NCBI GenBank assembly: GCA_013397845.1
Contig: VZTG01009130.1
Coordinates: 1,013,036-1,077,035 of the forward strand
Length of the DNA: 64,000 bases
Source of the DNA: Melanocharis versteri
Lineage: Eukaryota; Chordata; Aves; Passeriformes; Melanocharitidae
Direction: 5' to 3'
A model generated the notes under the pieces. It made no database searches and had not been told where the DNA came from. It saw only the letters and a list, made by a program, of their open reading frames with translations. Shown here in pieces: positions 13,301 through 25,300 of the stretch. The position numbers and the translations under genes are program-made. Positions within the stretch are counted from its first letter, which is position 1, and each line of letters opens with the position of its first letter.

Positions 13301-16300
13301 AATTGTCTTTCAGTTGTGAGTTTACTTTCCTCATCTCTGCTAGTGTTATGTGGGCACGTACAAAAAGTTTTCCAGGTGCTAATTGAAGCAGCTGCAATAC
13401 TGTTTACAAAAAAATTCTCGTTGGAACCCTGCATTGACCTAAAATCAGAGCATGCTGTCACAGAAGTTCTCACAGAACAGTGGAGGTGGGAAAACACCTC
13501 TGAGATCATCCAGTCAAACTGCTCTGCTGAAAGCAGGGTGACCTCAAGCTGGTTGCCCAGGACCATATCCAGTCACATTTTGAGTATCTCCAAGGTTGGA
13601 AACCCCCCAACCTCCCTGAACAGTTTGTTCCAGTATTTGGTAACCCTCAGAGTGAAGAAGTTTTTTCTTACGTTTAAATGGAATTTCCTTTCATTTTGTG
13701 CCCACTGCCTCCCATCCTTTGGAGACCACTGGAAGGAGCCTGTTTCCTGTCTTCTTTGCACCCTCTCTTGAGGCGTAGATAAGATCCCCCCTGAAGCCTC
13801 TCTTCTCCAGGCTGAACAGACCTAGCTTTGTGACTTGGCTCATATGTGGTGCTCCATTCCCTTAGTCTTTGTGGCCCGTTGTTGCACTCTCTCCAGTTCA
13901 CCCCTGTCTGTCCTGTACTGGGGAGCCCTGAACTGAACCAAGCATTCCTCATGTGCCTCACCAGTGCTGACTAGAGGGGGAGAATCAGCTCCCTCAGCCT
14001 GCTGGCGATGCTCTTCCCAATGCAGCCCAGGAGGCTGCTGGCCTTCCTTGCTGGAAGGGTGCTTTGCTGGTTCATGCTCGACTCAGTGTCCACTAGGACC
14101 CCCAAATCCTTTTCTGCCACAGTGCTTTCCAGTCTGTTGGCTGCCAGCACGTTCTGAGGTACGGGGTTGTTCCTTTACAGAGGAGGGCCCTGCATTTCTT
14201 TTTGAACATCAGCAGTAAGCTTGAAGAGGAATTAATAATGCCAAACAGTTATGGTGCTGATTACAATGCAATTCTCTCACTGATCAGGGAAAATAGATGA
14301 TTATTGGATAGTTTTTACGTAAAATACCTGTACAAGATTTCGTGCTTTCTCAGAATGTGTAAATGGGTTATATATAAATATTTTCATGGAAGATATGACA
14401 TAGGAAAGAATTTAAACTGCTTGGATTATGTAGTCCCTCTGAGCAGTGCATTAGGAGTTATTCCATTATTGCATTAATTGACTGCAAAACCATTGCTTAA
14501 CACCAAGTCATTAAGTCTATCAAGATCTTTCGTCTCTGTTTAGATATCTGGCTGTTTCAAGTACTTTGCATTACTCTACCAACCAGCATCCTTTAATTAT
14601 TTTACGAAATTAGGCTTCTGCCAGAATGGAGGCTTACCTCTGAGCTGATTATAAAACTGATGCCTTAGAATAAATGTGCAGTAAAGCTTTTTTTTTCCTC
14701 CAGGAAATTTTAAATTAGAAATCCCTAAGCATTCTCTGTTGCAATTAAGTTCTGTCCAGCTGTCTCTGATACCTCCTAGTAACTAGTTAACTGGTTTTTA
14801 TCTGTGTTACTGAAATCGGAATATCGTGGTCATTTAAGAGCTGATCCTGAGCAGTGGAGCAAAAGTCGATTTCTTTTGATTTGTCTGGGCTTTATAAAGC
14901 TTAGTAACACTTTGCTGTAGAAATTCAAAAGGCTTGGTTGTTTTCAAAGGAGGGCAGAATAGAATGCCATGTATCGGTGCTGCAGGCACTGGGGATGGGG
15001 CTTGCTCAGCACGCTCTGGGAGGGCACCTCAGCTGCAAATTAGAGAGAATACCTGAGGATCAAATGCTTGTGCCTGCTCTGTCCTTAGCTGTCTCTATGC
15101 CAGCTTTAAAGCATTTACTTTTCAGCTGATACCCTGAACCTGCATCTTGTTGTTGTAGAATACAGTAAGAAGTAAATGTTGATGCTTTGATCATACATAA
15201 CTCGAGACCCAACTCGAATGCTAGAGTCAAAGTGATTTTATTTCATGTGTGTGTTCTTATTGCATATTTTGACACTAGTTTTCTTCTGTTTATCTGCTAA
15301 TCCAAAGGAAAATTATTTTCCTGGCTTTGAGAACATTTTAGCAATCCTTCTTTGAAGCAGCTGATTTTTAGTTAGTCAAAATATGGGCTGAACCTAGAAA
15401 GCATTGAAGGCAGAACGCTAAAGTTTAGGCAATTTCATAAAGAAAAATAGTAGCAAAAGATCTTGGCATTTTTAATGTTTTTCAGCAAACGATTTATTCT
15501 TTGCTGATCTAAGTATAATGTGAAAAAAGTTTCATTTCAGACATATACACAACGCTGAATTTTCCCAACTTTAGTAAGCCTGTGTACTATATCTGAAATC
15601 TGCTAGAGAAGAGTTTGTGTATGCAATAGACATGGAAGCTTTTGGAGTCACCAGTTTCTAAAAGAAACAAACAAACAAAAAAAACACCAAACAAAGGGAA
15701 AAAAAATCGCATCAAAACCACAAAAAACCCCACCTTATCTGTCTTATATTAAAGAGCATAGGAAAGGAGGATGGCCATCTTGCCCAGAAATGTTTACACA
15801 TGCTAATTGAATTATCAAGTTGTTTGTTTGTGTTCTGTTGGCATTAGGTGACCCAGTTAATACAGAGTTATTCGTAGAGGTGGGAGGAGATCCTTGCTAC
15901 AGAGGGAGGCCTGTGACTAAATCAGGAAAGCTTAAGCTTGATTAAATAACCCATTGCTGCTCTCCTTTCCCATCAATTTACAGCTCCTCCAATGAACCAC
16001 TGTCACAGTTCTAGGTCAGTGAGGCTCTGTGAGCTCCACGGTCTGGTCATATGGACAGCCCCACAAGCTGTCTCTTCCTCTCCCTGCCTCCTTGCAATTT
16101 CTTCCTAGTAATGGCTTTTTTTAAAAATACATTGGTTTTGCAATGAATTGCTTTATTAAAGCATTGTCTGGCACTGGGGATATGTTGTGGAAATTACAAC
16201 TCAGAATAATTTGTAGTGTGCCATAAATCAAGTAATCCTATGGGAGGAGCAGCTATCGCGGTATGGGGTAGAAGGTGGCTGCTGAGAAAGCCAGGGCAAA

Positions 16301-19300
16301 ATCCCTCTGGCCCTGGTGAAGGGCAAGCTCAGAGCTCAGCTGGGAGCTGGGTGCCTGCTGGATTGGGGCTGTCTCCTGTGCGGCTCAGGCTTCGGAGCTG
16401 ACAGCATTTGATGGTGAGGATGGCATGGAGCCGGTCAGCACGTTTGGACAAGTGTGCTTTGCTCTTTGTAGGAAACAGTGATGAACACGGGTGCTGCTGA
16501 GCAGGACCTCTGATTCACATGCCTGCTTAATAAATCAAATCAAATAGGCCTGAGAGAGGCTGGGTTTCTGTTTTGTCTTCTTAACCAAACCAAGTTTCTG
16601 TGTCAGATTTCTGTCCAGTGCATCTCAAATTTATTCCTTGTTGGAGGGAATAAGGAAAAGGCTGAGTCAGAGTGCAGTGCATGTGGGAGCTGAGGCAGGG
16701 GGAGAGCTGTGAGCCAGATACTCGTGTCTGGCCTGAGTGACGGTATCAACCAGCCAGCATCAAGAGATGAAAGATGGAGAGGCAGGGCAAGGCGTGAGGA
16801 GCTGGCTGGGAGGTTCCTGTGGAGGCACTGCAAACCCATTCACACAACTATTGCTCTGCTTGGGCATTTATGTGCCAAGTCATTGCAGAAAAAGAGTATC
16901 TGTAGGCACTTCTTACTTGCCATTTTTGCTGGTGAAGATGTTGCTCCATATTCTGACAGATTTGCAGCACAAGTAATTTAAAAGAAATAGGAAAACCTAA
17001 GGAGATCAAAACACATCTTCTGGTCACTGTGGCCAGCTGTGAGTTCACCAATGGGTTTAATTCTTCTCTGTCTGAGTTTCAATGCCCTTGTCTTGGGAGT
17101 GGTTTACATTTGAAAATGAGAAAAGCACAGAGGCAGTTTAGCTGAGTTTATTTCAGCTCTGTCTTTCTCCAGGGAAATTGAGGATAGCTGTGTATGTTAA
17201 GTAAAGGGCTGGGGGAACGCTCTCTTAACCGCAATTTTTTTTTAAGCTGAAAGCTTCTCAGGTCTATGGGAACTTTATATTCTTGGTTTGATGTTGTTTA
17301 TTTTGGTTTTAGCATTACCTCACTCTCAGTAGCAAACTCAGATTGGTAGAAAATGTGTTTTTTCCTTTCCCAAGGCATAACAGCAGTGGAATTTCCTCTA
17401 CTGTCACCTTGAACTAAAAGAGAGGATGGATGGCTGTAAAATCAATACGTGTATCTCAGTACCAGGTTAATAGGAATGCATTTATTGTGGAGATCAATCT
17501 TGTTTATTGTTTACTTATTTACTGTGTTTTTCAGGTGCTGCTAAATCCAGTCCAGCTTCTAAACCAGGATCAACACCTTCTCGCCCATCTTCAGCAAAAA
17601 AAGCTGCACCGAGCAGCTCGGCATCCAAATCAGATAAAGATTTGGAAACTCAAGTCATACAGCTCAGTGAACAGGTAAATTTGCTTTAGGCACAAAAGTA
17701 GATGCATTCATTGTCACGGGCAGGCATGAAATCTAATATTGTCTTCTGATGAATGATGCTCTCCAGAATTACAAAGGGACAAAAGTGGAAATAGCTCAGC
17801 TGGAAAGAAAAAAAAAAGAAAAAGAAGAGATTTATTGTAAAAAATAATGTCTGGCAGAGAGAACTGATGTTTGCCAGTATTTTTAAATTATGGTCTTAGG
17901 AGTGACAGGTAAGTCTTGCTGAAATACGATAATTTTATTAGATGTTGAAATACATGCTTTATTTCACTTGGATAGGAAAAATCTGAGTAGTGTCTTTGCT
18001 CTTGTGTATTATGAATTTGAAATAAATCATTCAATGTGCCATTGTGGAGAAAACAAGCCTGTTTATAATACCAAGGTGTGAAGAGATTTGCAGCTAAATT
18101 GAGACTAGAGCATTGTGCTGTGCTTTCTGGAAGGAAGGTATTAAGAAGCTACCACACCATTTTCATATAAAAATGTGATCTACCTTTCTGAGGATACTTA
18201 GTTATATTATAAATAATGTTCTGCAATATAATTAAAAAGATTCAGAGTTTCTGTAATGTTAGGAATGTAAGGGCTTCATTTTTGTTCATGCTCTGGAGCT
18301 TTACAGCATTCTCTCTTTTCTGGACTGCACTGGACGAGAATAAATACCTGCATCTGTCTTAAGACTGTGCTGTCAGAATGGTGTAAATGCCACTGTTGTA
18401 AATGAGGCCTGATCCCTATATTTGTCCTTGGTGGGGGAAAATGGAAAGGAAAACACTCGTATTTTTGAGCTGGAGCTGCCTGGCAGCTGCATTCAGGAAG
18501 CAGTCGTTTTTCTGGATCGAGTATAATTTTCCACAGTTAAGGGCATTTCAGTTTCAGACTTTCATTGACCTGAGCATCAAAGATTTCAGTTTGCTGGGGC
18601 AGTGTTTGCAAGTTCTTGATGAGTTATACACTGAAAGGTGGTGGATGGATAGCCACATATCAAACACCAGCAGATTCAGCGTATCATTCTGAGCAGCAGA
18701 GAGCATAACAGGGTCCACCAGCCTTCCACATGGGCTCTAGATTGTTGCTGTAACAGAAAAGTTTTCAAATGTTGCACAAGGAATGGATGTATATGTTTTT
18801 CATGGAATCTTTTTTTTTAATCAATGTCGAGCAGAGTTCAGACGTCAGCTTAATGCAACTTAAACCGTGACATTTGTACTCAGAAGTCAGAATGTGTTTG
18901 CTTCAGGAGGAAGAGTTGGTTGGCATCTGAGCAACATAAAAATATTTGATCTTTACTGAAATAGACAGTCGCTATTACATCCACTGCTAACATATTCCTA
19001 GCACGTTCCATGTGTGAAAACCTTAAGCTTTATATACAAATAACCCTGAAGGAAAACTGATGATTTCCCCCATCACCAAAGTGAAGAAGAAATTTTGAGG
19101 ATTTGAAAAACTGATTCTTTAATAGCTAGTTTTTAAGAGACATCATCTAGCTAGAATGGTATGGAAGGCTTTTTTTTTTTTTTGATGCTGACAGCATTTG
19201 GTATCTTATTCCCCACTAATGGATACTTGTAAACCATGGCCATATTACACGAGCCAAAAAAGCTATGCTGCAAGCAGCTCTGAGCCAAGTTTTCCTGACC

Positions 19301-22300
19301 CCCAGTGTGAACATGCTGCAAGAGCCAAATTGCCTGTTTTTACCATTCAGCAATTGTGGAGATGAGGGCAGCAGCCACCGTTACCCAGTCTCGGTCTTGA
19401 TTATGAGTAAGAAGTACTGAATTGTGTCTTGGATATCAGGGTCCTATGTGGCTGTAGTAGTTTTTTCATCCCTTTCATGGATAGCAGCCAAGGGAGATGG
19501 AAACATCTGAACTTCCGTGCAATTTGTATCAGAAAAGTTTAATTAGTGGGGATGTCTGTACACTATGTTTTACCATAGTGTGGCTTAATGAGCTATTTGC
19601 AATAATTGTAAGCCATCCCAAACATTTGCCTGTTTAATGGCTCCCAACAATCTTAAAGTTTCTCTTAAAATCATCTTCGAACTGTGCCAGGAAATTAAAC
19701 TCCAAAATTAAATTCCAAGGAGTGTCACTCTGCGCTGGAACTTGATTACCCATAGCATTAAAATAACGACGTGGTCTCTGTTGTGTCTTTGGTCTGTGCC
19801 AACTAACACGCTCCCGAAGAGTGTCTGAGTGCAGCTGAGGTGACAACGCAAACCAGGGGCTATTACATACAGAGAAGGACTTTCACATGTGGAGAATGGT
19901 CCCAGGAACTATTAGCTGTGCGCTGATACACGTGTAGTTTCTGAAAACAGCGCCAGCATGGCTTTTGCCTACAGTTGTGCTTAATCTGCAGCCTGGCTCT
20001 GCAGCCCTGTGAGTATTCATGCTACCAGTAAGTGCCCTCAGAGAAAAGACCAGTCAGTAAGAACTGCTGCCTTTGCACCCATTAACTGGGTTGCAGGGGG
20101 TCCTTTTGGTCCAGAAACAGAGTATGGAGTTGATGTGAGCTGTTCCTCAAGTGTCAGCCTTTCGGCATGTTCATGGAAGGAAAAAGTAGGATGCAGATGT
20201 GCAAAGTATCTGAAGAAATATGGATTCACATGGCACAGACAGGTAGTTGGTATGTAACTGAAGAAAAGCATATCTGGTTTGGTTATAACAATGTTTACTC
20301 TATACAGTGGTTAATTAACTTCATGCGTATGTACATAGTTTAATGATTTTGTTTCTTTAAACAATGTGAATGTGATAGAATGAAAACAGGAGAATGTCTT
20401 CATAGTAAATAGGTCAGAAGGGCAGATGGTCTCAGCTATTAGCTGCCAATTTTTCATCTGAAGTTCATTGTTTTCCCAAGCTCTAGCAAGCACAGAGCAA
20501 GAGATCTGGAAGCAGTTACATTCTTGTTCTGGCTGGATACAGGCATTGCTCTCAGGCAGTATGCTGTGGCAGTTCCAGAAGGCACATCCTAAGTATGAGG
20601 TCTTCATCTATAGACCAGAATATCGTAAACTCTTGTTCCATTTTTCTATTCCTACTTCTCTGAAAAAAATAGTTAATTTTAAGGTGACTGGTCATTATAT
20701 CCATCATGGATTCAAACTGTCAAGGGAAGACTTGAGCGTCACACTCAGGCAGCTGGTCAGAAGTGAATTAGTACATAAATGAGATGGTCTGAGATCCTGC
20801 TCTAGTAATATGTCAGTTCTGCTGCTTGATGCCTTTGAGAGTGCAATCAAAGGTCAGAAAAAGGCATCACTAGCTCAGCAGTCACGGAAAAACAAACTGA
20901 AAGGATTTAGTAGGCTGTCAAAGCATTGTTTGAACTCTGCTGGTATTCTTACCAGTGAAGGAAATAAATTAACTTGCAGTAGAACTGGCAGCACAGAAGT
21001 TTCTATTAAATCGCATCAGTTCACTGAAATGTAGTCTGATATGATTTAATTTATTTAGCATGTTTTATTTAGAAAATCATTTGTATAATTGCAGGCTTCA
21101 AAATGTGAATGCTGATTTGGCTGTAATTGGATGTGATTGGGGTCAGTGTGTTTACTGTAGACAGCTTCACCTGTGATTATTTCTGTTGGTTTTTACGCTG
21201 CTGTCCTCCAAATTTCTGAGCCACTTAGATGTTATCCTGATTGTGTATACCCCATTAGACAGAAGTTTATATGTTATGCTCCCACAAAACTGTTCTTTTT
21301 AAAATATATATGTATAAAAATATATTGCAACATCTGTCGTGATTTATACAAAGCCTAATCATTAACAGCTACGTTGCCCATGAATTATTTGCAGCAGTCC
21401 TAGTGGGGAAATTGAGGCTGACAGCGTAGCTTGAAGACTCCTGTGAACCAGGTTGCAAGGAGAAAAGTACTTGGCATTTGAGAGAATTTGTTGGTAGAAA
21501 CACCACTGCAGTCAGAGCAGGTAGCCCGTGGTGCAGCCAGTCATGGCAGCAGAGTGCAGAAACACAGGTCTGTAACAGTGTGGTAAGAGGGGAGGCAGAA
21601 CAGGAGAGGTGGAAAACCAGCACAGCAGTACCATATTTGTAACTAGAGGACCTTTTAATTTCCTAACTAGACTATTTCCCTTTATGAGCTTTTCTGCTAG
21701 TTCTATGTATTTTTAGGCAAGGAGATATTGTAGGTTTCCCAACAACTACACAGTAATCCAGGCAAAATAATGCAAGTACTGAGCTGAAAGTTTTATTAGT
21801 TACCACTACATGACATTGCTGGCAGCCCTGTTATGAGACATGGCTCAGGTAGCCCTGATTTCTGAAATGCTGCTTTGAGCTTCAGTACAGAAGAGTGCTG
21901 AGAAAATTGACCTTTAATGATCAAGGTGAAGATGTACCCAGGGGGAGTAAGGGGACAGCCCGATTTACTGTTCTCTGTGGGATAAGGTTCAATTTAGCCC
22001 TGCAGAAAGAAAACTGGACTTCGTTTTAAGCTATAAAATCGAAAATGTTTTTAAGGTTGTTCAGCATACAAAATTTTAGACTGTGTTGTTTTGTCTGTAG
22101 TGCACCTCAAAACTGATGCATCATGTCTTGGTTTATATGCAGGTACATTCATTAAAACTTGCACTTGAAGGTGTGGAGAAGGAAAGGGATTTCTACTTTG
22201 GCAAATTAAGGGAGATTGAACTTCTCTGCCAAGAACATGGGGGAGAGAATAATGACCTTGTCAATCGGCTAATGGAAGTCCTTTATGCTTCAGATGAACA

Positions 22301-25300
22301 CGTAAGTTGAAGCTTAATGGTTTTTATTTCAACAAAAAAAAGCTTAATTTCATAAAATTTTATTGATGTAGTATTGGGTCATAGCCTGTATTTAGGCCAG
22401 CAGAACTGTAGCAGCTAGGATTCCTGTGATTCCTCCCCAAAAAAGAAGTTTGCATTTGCAATTGCAAACAACACACTTTTTAGCTTGGAGAGAGAATGCA
22501 GGAGGTTTATTGCTTTTCTCTGCTTCGGTGTAGGTTTTGTATTCTGGGTTTGCTGAGCTTTATCTGAAAGGGGAGAGTCTGTGTCACAACTTTAAATTGA
22601 TTTCATATGGTTCTGAGCCTTAGTTTTGTTTTTTTCATCTTCCCCCTATGTGCATGAAGTCTTTTACTCATGTTCTTTAATGTGTTGAAAATCACAAAAA
22701 TTCTGGCAGAGGTGCTGTTCACTGTCTACAGCTGTGAACCTTCTCTGGCCCATGTGGCAGTGTTGGAATATGCGTAGTGCAGTTTGCCAAATATGTAATT
22801 ATATCTACAAAGATAATGCTCTTTAGCATTTTTTATCTTGTTGCTATAGGCAAAATTCTTCCTTGTGCTAACCAAATAATCCTCTATTAGCAAAATTTCA
22901 GAAGTGTATTGTCTGCAAGATTAAGCAAGAATCTCATTGCATCTTAGACTTAATGTTTAAGACACTGAACAAAGCAAGAAGCTGCAAAGGGTGCTGGTTA
23001 AATTCCTCAGAGACATTCAGGGATAATGATTCAGTGGAGATTTAGCTGAACTACTCCCATTCATGTTAACTAAATCCCTGTATGGATTGTACTGACAATT
23101 GACCCTTCAGTCTTCAGCGGAGGAAGGCGTTGGCTCCAGAGTGTACAAGCATCAACTTAATCCCTTGGCAGCACTGTCACTGTAAGACACCATAGGCTGT
23201 CTTACATCTGCTCCCAGAAAGCTGTTGCAGCAGCAGTCAGCTGACTTAGTTTTATGTCAAAAGTAGTGCCGAAGGAATTACTAACTCAACATACTTTTTC
23301 TAAAAGAGGCATAAATGTTTGAAAGTTAGGTGCAAGAGTACCCCAAGTTTGAAGCTGACAGGTGCCACTGCTCAGATGAGAAATGACAAGGGAAAGAGGA
23401 TTTGTTCAGCAGTGCAGGGTGAGTGCTAGAGAGGAAAAGGAGGAGGAAACCATTATTTTCACAGGAATAAACAATAGGACAAATTTGCCAGGCATGTGAT
23501 AACAGGGTAAAAGTGTTACATATATATAGCGGTCAGAGAAAATGTCTTCTGGATTCAAGAGCAGTGATTTATTTATAAAGCAAAGCCAGAAAAATCCCTC
23601 TTCTCCCCATACCCCTACCACATCTGTCTGTCTGTTGGCTTAAATAGCAGAGTGGTTCTGCACCAAGGAATGTGTTTGTTGCTTTTCCTTCTGCAGTTTT
23701 CCTTACTGGCAGGACACATTACAAAATGTTCTACTTCAGTCCATTTCCCATTTTTGTTTTATCTGCTTCTTCCCTCCAAACCTTTCTCTGTTGAAATCAC
23801 CATCCATGCCTGCATGTGAGCTACATACAACAACTGTGCTTTCATCTAAAATGTGGTTTTTGTTGGAGACTGGGTGTGTCACTGCAGCAGGAGAGCACTG
23901 CTCCTCCAGAGAGGAATACAGAGGCCGTTCCTCACACAATTTTTTTTTTCCTTTTGGCGGGAGACTTGATCTCCTCAGCCTAACAGATGGACTGTGACTT
24001 GCTGAGGAAAGACCCAAATGCATTAGCACTAAACTAAAGACCGTAGCTTAGTGCTGATTCAGATCCTGCCTACTTTGTGGTTTTGGACTTTACTCTCTTA
24101 CTGCCCTGCTTTGCCCTTCACATCTGGGGTCTTTTTCTCTCTGTCTCTGTAATGAATTTGTCCCAAGTTAAATTCTTTATCTCGCAGTATTTTGCAGATT
24201 AATCCCTTGGTAACAGCAGTTTGGCTTTCCTAGTCAGCCCATGAGGCTGTTAGTGAATTGTGTGTAGAATGATTCAGAATGCAAGTGTAGAGTTTAGTCC
24301 CTAAAAGAATCATTCCCCAGGTGTTTGATTTTTGTAGTATTGCATTGAAGAGATTTTTATCAGGTTCATGTCTTGGGGTGGGGAGTGGGGTAATTATTTT
24401 TTCTCAGAATTCCAGTTTATAGTGTAGTTTCAATCATGTCACCTCCTAAGCTTCTGTTTTGCTTAATTCAATAAAAACTAATTTTTTAAGACTAGACAAT
24501 TTTTTTTTTGGCTTGATTTTGGTGAGTTTGAGCAGCACTAATATTAATCCAGTTGGATTCCTTCTCTTTAGAGCCTCCCTTTTCTTTTCCCCGTTATGGT
24601 GGTTCTGCTTAAACCTCATAGTTATGTCTCTGCTTAAGCAAGAGGGATATCATATCTTCTACTGTCATTTAACATTAGGCTGATCAGTCCGTAGTCCTTT
24701 GTAATTTTTAATTATGAACTGGTCATTTGTAATCCTACTTCTTTATCAAAAACATCGAAGTTGCCAGAGAAGAGTGCTCAAACGGCTACATTTGAGTGGT
24801 GGAGAGATGTGGCCCCTACTTTTCAAGCTCTCAGTGTATAAAGCACTTGGTCATGTGGTACTACACTAGAAGAGCTTCAGACTGATGGAGTATGTCTGGT
24901 TATGAAGCCCAGAGCTGTTTAGATCTTAAGCAGGAGTGTAGGAAAGCACAAGCTGTTGTGGTTCAGTTCATGTAGAAGTTGGGAGAATTGCTCATGTTTG
25001 GTATCTCAGTTGCTCTGCTCAATTTCCCAGAGCAATTGCTTGAAATGCAGCTGGTTTGGTAACTTTTGGCTCTAGCAGCTTCTGTATTTGCTGCTGCTTT
25101 TGGAAATGGCCTCCACGCTCCCCTACACCAGGTTTTTGTAGTCTAACCCTTCAATCTACAGGCACATCTTAATAGTTTGAGGCTGATGGATCTAAGGGTC
25201 AAAAGAGACCATCTCTCAGCATGGGAGACAGAGATGACCATGGTCATGTGGCTCAAGCCAGAAATAAATGCTCTAAATAGATCTTCTACTACTTTCCTTA

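Larger units (their letters stand above)
6519..17534. other. MAPRE2 intron, 11 kb, with most of the gene's transposons
   Basis: It contains a solo LTR (7096-7668) and CR1 fragments (9200-9482 and 13458-14215), listed separately, and an A-rich CAAA-type low-complexity patch at 15661-15732. The GC-richer stretch at 10200-10680 is open in several frames, but no protein family is recognisable. Confidence 0.6.
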